Below the pieces are notes generated by a model. It was not told the origin of the DNA, ran no database searches, and worked only from the letters and a program-made list of their open reading frames with translations. DNA of 49,535 nt from Bradyrhizobium niftali (GTDB lineage Bacteria > Pseudomonadota > Alphaproteobacteria > Rhizobiales > Xanthobacteraceae): positions 1-49,535 of the forward strand of contig NZ_SPQT01000044.1 in the NCBI RefSeq assembly GCF_004571025.1. The letters are read 5' to 3'. The position numbers and the translations under genes were made by a program. This document shows, in pieces, positions 43,502 through 49,535 of the stretch; position 1 is the stretch's first letter, and each line of letters begins with the position of its first letter.

Positions 43502-44598
43502 CCGCCTCGACCTGAGGACTGGGCCTGCCGCTCGACGGGCCCAGCCGATCGCCTCGCCCGCACACGCGGTATCACCTCGAGTGCGAAGCGCCGCATCTCG
43601 GCCTCGAACGGCTGGAACTGCAGCATGAACAGCTCGATGCCGGCGGCATGGAACTCCTCGACGCGCGCGGCGACCTCGTCATAGCTGCCGACTAGTCCTG
43701 CTGCCGTACCGCCATTGCTGCCGACGTGCGGCGTCTTCTGCATGGTCTGTATCATCACGACCTTAGGGTCAGTGTTCCGCTTCTGGATCGCCTTCATCGG
43801 CGCGTCCTTTGCTGCCAGGCTCAGAAGCCGCTCGTAAGCGGCCTGCGCCTGCTCACGGGTTTCGCGCGCGACGACGAAAGCGGATAGGCCGAAACGCAGC
43901 GGCGGCGCCGCACCGCGAGGCCGCGCCGCGACATCGGCGATCAGGCCGGCGACGTCTTCCAACGGCTGACCGTTGATGAACCAGAGGTCGCCATGGCCGG
44001 CGACCAGATCGCGCGCCGGCTCGGACTCACCGCCGACATAGATGACCGGGCGCCTGCGATACAGGCTGGATGGACGTAGCGCATAGTCGGTGACCTTGAA
44101 GTGATCGCCTTCGTAGCTGAGGCGCTCGCCCTCCATCAGGCGGGCCACGACGGAGATCCATTCTTTGCCGTAAGCATAGCGAGCATCATGTTCCGGGAAG
44201 CCGATCCCGGCCTTTTCAAGCTCCGGCCGGTTCCAGGCATTGACCAGATTGATCGCAAACCGGCCACGGCTGATGTTCTCGATCCCGAGTGCGAGCTTCG
44301 CCAGCACCACCGGGTGATAGAGATAGGGCTTGATCGCGGCGATGATCTCGATTCGCTTCGTCAGCGCCGCGATCGCCGCCGCGGCACTCCAGGCCTCGAG
44401 CTGATCGAGATCTTCCTGATGTGGATTGATCGTGTGCTGCGCGATCAGCGTGGAATCATAGCCGAGCTCCTCGGCTGCAAGAATAAGATCACGATTGCGC
44501 TCCCAGGAGGCATCATAGGGCTCCTCCGGATCCTGATGCGCGCCGCGCGGCCCATGCACGAGAGCCCATATGCCGAAGCGAATAGGTGTAGTCGCCAT
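43498..44598 (-). CDS. LLM-class flavin-dependent monooxygenase, sulfonate/sulfone type
   Basis: 366 residues from ATG 44598, GGGAGAG a few bases upstream. Bacterial luciferase-like TIM barrel: IRFGIWALVHGPRG, RNRDLILAAEELGYDSTLIA, IEIIAAIKPYLYHPVVLAKL, ISRGRFAINLVNAWNRPELE, and RRRPVIYVGGESEPARDLVA. These fit SsuD/SfnG-like FMNH2-dependent enzymes that release sulfite from sulfonates or sulfones using reduced flavin from a reductase partner. It is divergent from the ssuC-ssuB-ssuA genes. The last 25 residues are Arg/Ser-rich. The exact substrate cannot be read from the sequence. Confidence 0.88.
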   Translation of the reverse strand: MATTPIRFGIWALVHGPRGAHQDPEEPYDASWERNRDLILAAEELGYDSTLIAQHTINPHQEDLDQLEAWSAAAAIAALTKRIEIIAAIKPYLYHPVVLAKLALGIENISRGRFAINLVNAWNRPELEKAGIGFPEHDARYAYGKEWISVVARLMEGERLSYEGDHFKVTDYALRPSSLYRRRPVIYVGGESEPARDLVAGHGDLWFINGQPLEDVAGLIADVAARPRGAAPPLRFGLSAFVVARETREQAQAAYERLLSLAAKDAPMKAIQKRNTDPKVVMIQTMQKTPHVGSNGGTAAGLVGSYDEVAARVEEFHAAGIELFMLQFQPFEAEMRRFALEVIPRVRARRSAGPVERQAQSSGRGG

Positions 44599-44753
44599 TG
44601 TGCTCTCCCGGAATCTTGTCTGGTCATGTCTTCAATCGTGGCCAGTTCTCGCCAATGACTGACGCAAGATCAAGCATATCGATCTCAAAAGATTTTCTTT
44701 GTCGCGCAGCGGTGCCGTGACGACAGCAGATCACTCCGAAGCGAACGACAATT

Positions 44754-44771
44754 GAAATAGCGCTCTATTTC
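44754..44771. promoter_or_regulatory. Imperfect palindrome in the divergent sulfur promoter region
   Basis: GAAATAG (44754-44760), CGCT, CTATTTC (44765-44771), a 7-bp inverted repeat in the 241-base gap between the divergent monooxygenase and ssuC genes. It is a candidate operator for sulfur control; the regulator is not encoded here. Confidence 0.35.
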
Positions 44772-44839
44772 TGTCGGCGCGATTTCATGGGACATTTTCC
44801 ACGAACCGCAAGTCATTTGCATCGCACTTCCTGCCCCGG

Positions 44840-45742
44840 ATGTCAGGGGGTGGAACGAGGTCTCGCGTCTTGAGCAATATCGAACTGAGCCAAGTCGACC
44901 GCACGGCGATCGGCGCGGATAACCCGCCGTTATCGCAACGTCGTCCGCGATCGTCCGCGACAGCAAGCAAACTTGGCGCTCGCGGCGTTCAGCTCCTGTC
45001 CTGGATCGCGCCCGTGCTGCTCGTCATTGTCTGGGAGGCGCTTGCAGACGCGGGATGGCTTTCGCCACAGGTTCTGCCCGCGCCGAGCAAGGTCATCCGG
45101 ACAGCATTCAAGCTTGCGACCACCGGAAGCCTGTTGAACGACCTCGGCGTCAGCCTGCTGCGTGCCGCGGCCGGCTTTGCGATCGGGGCTACGGTCGGCG
45201 CCGCGCTGGGCGTTCTCGTCGGCTTCTCACGAATTGCGGAGGCCGCGATCGACCGCAGCGTCCAGATGATCAGGGCCATCCCTTTCCTCGCCGCACTCCC
45301 CCTCGTCATCGTCTGGCTCGGCGTCGGCGAAGCGGAAAAGATCTTCCTTGTCGCGCTCGGCGTCACGTCTCCGATCTACATCAATACCGTGCTTGGTATC
45401 CGCCAGGTCGATCCCAAGCTGCTCGAGCTCGGGCGGGTCCAGGGCCTGAGCTCGCTCCAATTGATCCGTCGGATCATCCTTCCCGGCGCATTGCCGTCGA
45501 TCCTGACCGGTGTTCGTTATGCCCTCGCAACGGCGTGGCTCGCGCTGGTGGTGGCTGAAACCATCGGCGCGCAGTCGGGGATCGGCTTCCTCACGATGGA
45601 TGCCCGCGAATTCCTGCGCACCGATGTGATCGTCCTGACGATCGTGATCTACGCGCTGATCGGCGTCGCGGCCGACGCCATTGCCCGCTTTCTCGAACGT
45701 CGCCTCCTCGCCTGGCATCCGAACTACGGAGCGGAGCGATGA
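44840..45742 (+). CDS. ssuC: ABC transporter permease, aliphatic sulfonate type
   Basis: 300 residues from ATG 44840; a TTG at 44871 is also possible, as the first 35 residues are polar and not conserved. Six membrane spans are recognisable, beginning with LLSWIAPVLLVIVWEALADA. The coupling EAA-like loop is LELGRVQGLSSLQLIRRIIL and is followed by PGALPSILTGVRYALATAWL. This is the BPD_transp_1 fold of SsuC/TauC permeases in the inner membrane. It overlaps ssuB by ATGA, so the two are translationally coupled. Confidence 0.92.
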   Translation: MSGGGTRSRVLSNIELSQVDRTAIGADNPPLSQRRPRSSATASKLGARGVQLLSWIAPVLLVIVWEALADAGWLSPQVLPAPSKVIRTAFKLATTGSLLNDLGVSLLRAAAGFAIGATVGAALGVLVGFSRIAEAAIDRSVQMIRAIPFLAALPLVIVWLGVGEAEKIFLVALGVTSPIYINTVLGIRQVDPKLLELGRVQGLSSLQLIRRIILPGALPSILTGVRYALATAWLALVVAETIGAQSGIGFLTMDAREFLRTDVIVLTIVIYALIGVAADAIARFLERRLLAWHPNYGAER

Positions 45743-46467
45743 ACGTGCACGTCGCTCCGCAGTCTTCCACGCCATTCGAATCCGGACCGGCTGTGGTTGT
45801 CAGCAACCTGGTCCGCAGCTACGTCAGCCGCGTCGTGATCGAGAAATTGAACCTGCGCATCGATCGCGGAGAGTTCGTCGCCCTGCTCGGCGAGAGCGGA
45901 TGCGGCAAGACAACGCTGTTGCGGGCGCTGGCTGGGCTCGATCCCATCCAAGGTGGCCGTATCGTGGCGCCTCGGCGGCCGGCGGTGGTGTTTCAGGAGC
46001 ATCGCCTCCTGCCATGGGACAATCTCTGGCGCAACGTGGCGCTTGGCTTGCAGGTTCAGGATCCTCGCGCGCGCGCCGCCGAAGCGCTGACCGAGGTCGG
46101 CCTCGGGGACAGGCTCGAAGACTGGCCCCGAAATCTCTCCGGCGGGCAAGCCCAGCGCGTCGCCCTCGCCCGCGCGCTGGTGCAGCAGCCCGAGCTTCTG
46201 CTGCTTGACGAGCCGTTTGCCGCGCTCGATGCGCTGACCCGTATCCGCATGCACCAGTTGGTCCGCGAACTGGTGGCCAATCATCAGCCGGGCGTCCTGC
46301 TCGTCACCCACGATGTCGACGAAGCGATCGCGCTTGCCGATCGGATCCTCGTGATGCGCAACGGCGTAATCGCCTTCGAGCATCGCGCCGTGCGTGACGG
46401 CTCGACACCCATCTCGCGCGCCGAGCTCCTCAGCGAGCTTGGCGTGGTCCCCCATTCTGCCAGCTAG
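45739..46467 (+). CDS. ssuB: ABC transporter ATP-binding protein, aliphatic sulfonate type
   Basis: 242 residues. Walker A GESGCGKTTLLRALAG, Q-loop VVFQEHRLLPWDN, signature LSGGQAQRVALARALVQQPE, Walker B LLLLDEPFAALDALTR and the switch His in VTHDVDEA are all intact. It powers uptake through SsuC. Gene order C-B-A differs from the Escherichia coli order (ssuEADCB) but is common in rhizobia. 17 bases separate it from ssuA. Confidence 0.95.
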   Translation: MNVHVAPQSSTPFESGPAVVVSNLVRSYVSRVVIEKLNLRIDRGEFVALLGESGCGKTTLLRALAGLDPIQGGRIVAPRRPAVVFQEHRLLPWDNLWRNVALGLQVQDPRARAAEALTEVGLGDRLEDWPRNLSGGQAQRVALARALVQQPELLLLDEPFAALDALTRIRMHQLVRELVANHQPGVLLVTHDVDEAIALADRILVMRNGVIAFEHRAVRDGSTPISRAELLSELGVVPHSAS

Positions 46468-46484
46468 TCATCCGGAAGGCCGAC

Positions 46485-47489
46485 ATGTCCGACTTTTCAT
46501 CCGCCAAACCATCCCGGCGCAGCTTCCTCGGCTCCGCAGCCTTCGGCATTGGCGCGCTCGCTGGCATGAATATCAGTGAATTCGCCCAAGCCGCACCTGG
46601 CCGGACCACCGACACGGTTCGCCTGACCTGGGGCTTGAGCGGCCTCAATCTGATCGCCAAGGAGCGCGGCGAGTTCGAGAAAGTGCTGGCCAAGGACGGC
46701 ATCAAGGTCGAATGGCTCGGCCCCTTCCCGAACCATGCGCCGACCCTGCAGGCGGTCACTGGCGGCAGCGCCGACTTCAGCTTCGGCGGCAGCACCACGC
46801 CCGCGCTCGCTGCGATCATCGCCGGCTCGCCGCTGGTGTTCACACAGTTCGTGGTCTACGAGCCGCGCACCACGGCGATCATTGCCAAAGACGGCTCCGG
46901 GATCGACAAGGTCGAAGACTTGGTCGGCAAGTCCGTCGCGGTCAACCGCTCCGGGCTCGGCGAATTCCTGCTGGTCGCCGCGCTGGAAAAGCACAAGATC
47001 GATCGCTCCGCGGTGAAGTTCGTCTATCTCAATCCGCCTGATGCCGCGCCGGCACTTGCCTCAGGCAAGGTCGACGCCTGGTCGATGTGGAGCCCCGGCG
47101 TCGATATCGCGCGGCTTGAATACAAGGCGCACGACATCTTCCTGGAAGGCCGCGATCTCGAATTCCAGATCGACTACACCTCCTACCTGACCACCCGCAA
47201 ATTTGCGACTGACAATCCCGCACTCGTCCGCGCCGTGAACAACGCGTTCCACGCCGAAGGCAAGTGGATCTCGGAGAACAGCAAGGACGCTGAATACATC
47301 GCCCAAAAGGCGGGGAAATACAGCGATCAGGTCCGCGACCAGTTCATGGCGATGAGCCGCAAATACCGCTACTTCGCAGTCGACGACGAGCAGTTCGTTG
47401 CCGAATTGCAAAAGGCTGCAGACTGGCTCGTCGCCCGCAAGGTTTTGCCCGAACCGGTCAAGGTGACCGACCATCTCGCCCAGCTCTGA
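46485..47489 (+). CDS. ssuA: Aliphatic sulfonate ABC transporter, periplasmic binding protein
   Basis: 334 residues from ATG 46485. A Tat-type leader (PSRRSFLGSAAFGIGALAGM) and cleavage after AQAAP or nearby point to the periplasm. The NMT1/SsuA fold is clear: VEWLGPFPNHAPTLQAVTGG, SADFSFGGSTTPALAAIIAG, DLVGKSVAVNRSGLGEFLLV and KVDAWSMWSPGVDIA. It binds sulfonates or related organosulfur compounds and delivers them to SsuC. Intact. Confidence 0.93.
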   Translation: MSDFSSAKPSRRSFLGSAAFGIGALAGMNISEFAQAAPGRTTDTVRLTWGLSGLNLIAKERGEFEKVLAKDGIKVEWLGPFPNHAPTLQAVTGGSADFSFGGSTTPALAAIIAGSPLVFTQFVVYEPRTTAIIAKDGSGIDKVEDLVGKSVAVNRSGLGEFLLVAALEKHKIDRSAVKFVYLNPPDAAPALASGKVDAWSMWSPGVDIARLEYKAHDIFLEGRDLEFQIDYTSYLTTRKFATDNPALVRAVNNAFHAEGKWISENSKDAEYIAQKAGKYSDQVRDQFMAMSRKYRYFAVDDEQFVAELQKAADWLVARKVLPEPVKVTDHLAQL

Positions 47490-47511
47490 GAACGTGACCA
47501 ACAGACCAATC

Positions 47512-48697
47512 ATGAACAAGACTGTTTCTGCCCCTCCTCGACGACGTCCGAGCTGCTCAAGACCGGCTCGCCGGACCTGGAAGCGTTGCTGAACCAAATT
47601 GCCGAAGGCGCGAGCGCGACCGCGTGTTGCCTTTCGAGGTCGTCGACCTCATTCGCCGCGCCCGCCTCGGTGCCTTGCGGCTGCCCGTCGCCGCCGCAGG
47701 CAGCACGATCCGCGATCTCTTCGCCTTCGTCATCCGCCTCGGCGAGGCAGACGCCAATGTCGCGCATATCCTGCGCAACCATTTCAGCGTGGTCGAGCGC
47801 TGGTGCGTACACCCAAGGATGAGCAGAGCCGGCAATGGCAGAGGGCTGTCGCGGGGGGCGCCATCATCGGACTTGTGACGACCGAGCTCGAAAGCCCGCG
47901 GGTCGGTAATGTCGCGCCCGGGACAACGTTCACGCCCGACGGGAACGGCGATTATCTGCTCAATGGCACCAAATATTACATCACCGGAGCGGCCGATCTG
48001 TCCGGCGCGACCGGTGCCACGATCGTGCTGGTCAAGCGCGAGGGCATCGGGCTGGTCGATGACTGGGACGGGCTCGGGCAGCGGCTCACGGCGACCGGCA
48101 CCACGCACTTCCGCAACGTCAAGGGTCAAGCGCGAGGAGGTCGTGTTCAACACGCCGGACGGCGGTTATGGCGTGCGCATTTCGAACACGTTTGCGCAAC
48201 TGTTTCTGACGGCGATCGTTGCGGGCATTGCGTGTGCGACGCTGCGGGATGCGACAGCCCTGGTCCGCTCGCGCAAGCGTACGTTCTACTATGCGCCGAC
48301 CGAGATCCCGAGCGACGATCCGCTCCTGCAACAGACGGTCGGCCAGATCGCCAGCGGCGCCTTTGCGGCCGAAACCGTCGTGCTGGCGGCCGCCGAGGCG
48401 CTGGACATCGCGACCGACGCATTCGATGCCGGCGCCGCGAACGCGGCAGATGCTGCGCACACGGCCGCCCTGCTCTCGGCCAAAGCAAAGATCATCGCCG
48501 ACGATTTCGCCATCCGCGGCGGCAGCCTGCTGTTCGACGTCGGCGGCGCGTCAGCTACCAAGAAGGTCACGAACTTCGATCGTCACTGGCGCAATGCGCG
48601 GACGCTGTCGTCGCACAACCCGACCACCTACAAGGCGCGCTCGATCGGGGAACACGAGATCAACGCCACGCCATTGCCGGCCAAGGGCTTCTTCTAA
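47512..48697 (+). pseudogene. Acyl-CoA-dehydrogenase-like flavin monooxygenase (SfnB/DszC type), frameshifted
   Basis: ATG 47512 starts MNKTVSAP; then the sense changes frame at least four times: ELLKTGSPDLEALLNQIAEG, LPFEVVDLIRRARLGALRLP, VRTPKDEQSRQWQRAVAGGA, IIGLVTTELESPRVGN, YLLNGTKYYITGAADLSGAT, then from 48127 KREEVVFNTPDGGYGVRISN and AETVVLAAAEALDIATDAF to the stop at 48695-48697. Put together it is a full-length (about 390-residue) member of the two-component flavin monooxygenases that look like acyl-CoA dehydrogenases and act in sulfur scavenging or desulfurisation. Its partner reductase follows. As sequenced it is broken. Confidence 0.75.
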
Positions 48698-48744
48698 GCA
48701 AGAAGGCGCCGGCATACGACGGTCCGGCACCAGGAGAGACAATC

Positions 48745-49020
48745 ATGGGAAGGTCGGACATCCATCTCGTCACCGACAGCAACGAGATCGAAGAGCAGTT
48801 TCGGGGAGTCATGCGCCGCCTCGCCGGCGGCGTGAGCATCATCACCGCAGGGCGTGACGAAGACATCACAGGAATGACTGTCACGTCCTTGACATCCCTG
48901 AGCGCGAGCCCGCCTCGTCTGCTCGTCAGCGTCAACAGGCAGGCCTCGTCATTCGTCCCGATCGAGCGTCAACATCCTCGGGGCCGACCAGTAGGAACTC
49001 GTGCCGTCACGGCGGGGTGA
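48745..49020 (+). pseudogene. Flavin reductase, truncated by frameshift and deletion
   Basis: ATG 48745, AGGAGAG about 7 bases upstream. The first 70 residues are a Flavin_Reduct domain: EEQFRGVMRRLAGGVSIITA, MTVTSLTSLSASPPRLLVSV and NRQASSFVPIER. Then the frame is lost; the next conserved piece (SVNILGADQ, a stop, ELVPSRR) is in another frame, with about five residues missing in between. The rest of the domain is not found. It would have supplied reduced FMN to the two monooxygenases. Confidence 0.7.
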
Positions 49021-49158
49021 ACATCCCGCTTCGGTCCGGCCGGGGCTTCAGGCTCGCGAGGCTGCTCGCATAAATCGGCTTGAGTGCTGGTGTCAGCTAA
49101 TCGGGCGCAGGAGAAGGATTTGGAGCGCAAGACCGCTGTTCCTTGTGTGTCCGGACAT

Positions 49159-49535
49159 TCACGCCGCTCTCGACGCCCTTACGCCAAAACGACGCAAGAG
49201 CTGCTCCACCTCAGCGGCCGGCTTGGCGCCGCTGAATAAGAATCCTTGCACCTCGTTGCAGCCCTCGGCGCGAAGCCAATCGAGCTGCTCGGTGGTCTCC
49301 ACGCCTTCCGCGGTCGTGGTGATGTTGAGGCTACGCCCGAGGCCCGAGATCGCGCGCACGATGGCGGCGCAGTCGGAACGTTTGGCAAGATCCTTCACAA
49401 AGGAGCGATCGATCTTGATCTTGTCGAACGGAAAGCTGCGCAAGTAGCTCAGACTGGAATAACCTGTTCCAAAATCGTCCATGGCGATGGAGACCCCGAG
49501 CTCGCGCAGCTGGTGCAGGATCGCGAGATTGGCTT
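49159..49535 (-). CDS. C-terminal part of the EAL domain of the PAS-GGDEF-EAL protein
   Basis: This encodes the end of an EAL phosphodiesterase domain. DDFGTGYSSLSYL, KIDRSFVKDL, the TAEGVET motif and a QGFLFS-type C-terminus are all recognisable. These residues include the metal- and substrate-binding acidic and lysine positions of EAL enzymes, so this half looks catalytically competent. It ends with a stop at 49159 and is convergent with the broken flavin reductase gene on the plus strand. The part beyond 49535 is the sequence at 208-1640 if the molecule is circular. Confidence 0.9.
   Translation of the reverse strand, partial: ANLAILHQLRELGVSIAMDDFGTGYSSLSYLRSFPFDKIKIDRSFVKDLAKRSDCAAIVRAISGLGRSLNITTTAEGVETTEQLDWLRAEGCNEVQGFLFSGAKPAAEVEQLLRRFGVRASRAA
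49329..49535. repeat. Right copy of 207-bp terminal direct repeat
   Basis: Exact second copy of bases 1-207. If the two copies are collapsed, the molecule is 49,328 bp and the minus-strand GGDEF/EAL gene is continuous from about 1640 down through the join to its stop at 49159. Confidence 0.97.

Noticed and set aside
45724..46455. 243-codon minus-strand frame opposite ssuB
   Set aside because: The plus strand has all ABC ATPase motifs; the minus frame is a GC-rich shadow.

Overview
The window looks like DNA from a Bradyrhizobium-type alphaproteobacterium (order Hyphomicrobiales). The evidence is GC-rich coding sequence, several small hypothetical proteins of a kind common in that group (DUF2934, DUF3833), IS66 with a pRiA4b-ORF3 passenger, an IS3/IS407-group element, a sulfonate-type ABC operon, and repeated tails of a rhizobial tyrosine integrase. 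This assignment is an inference from protein families, not from a marker gene. The first 207 bases are repeated exactly at the end (1-207 = 49329-49535). A PAS-GGDEF-EAL gene on the minus strand reads without a break across that join, so the sequence is best read as a circle of about 49,328 bp, or as one unit of a tandem array. I saw no complete replication initiator or partition genes.

Layout. 1-5 kb: a 5'-truncated diguanylate cyclase/phosphodiesterase, two integrase tails, an AlpA-type regulator, small hypothetical genes and a frameshifted winged-helix gene. 5-11 kb: a 562-residue zincin-like protein with a degenerate active site, a LabA-like NYN protein and several broken small genes. 11.4-14.5 kb: a complete IS66 element. 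14.5-22 kb: a membrane protein, a frameshifted VCBS/ELAP-repeat surface protein, a secreted protein and small genes. 22.5-26.7 kb: an Mrr-like nuclease whose 5' end abuts an IS3-family element, and a DUF4239 membrane protein. 27.4 kb: a tRNA-Lys-like gene.

27.86-37.17 kb is the most distinctive region. It is a co-directional three-gene cassette: two very large paralogous proteins, each with a conserved N-terminal module of unknown function and two GNAT acetyltransferase domains (the second also has a His/Asn repeat linker and a DUF4332-like helix-hairpin-helix tail), then an 847-residue GATase-like/NodB-like protein with an altered deacetylase metal site. It reads as one acyl-transfer and deacylation system, which I cannot match to a named pathway.

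38-49 kb: an Lrp/AsnC regulator, second copies of the NYN protein and of a 59-residue basic HTH-like protein, a decayed pabB overlapped by an integrase remnant, DUF1016 nuclease remnants, and a sulfur-scavenging locus (flavin-dependent monooxygenase, ssuC-ssuB-ssuA, acyl-CoA-dehydrogenase-like monooxygenase, flavin reductase). The last two genes of that locus are broken.

Broken reading frames are unusually dense. Some fit loss of a single base in short G/C runs, which could be sequencing error. Others are nonsense codons or deletions, which indicate real decay.
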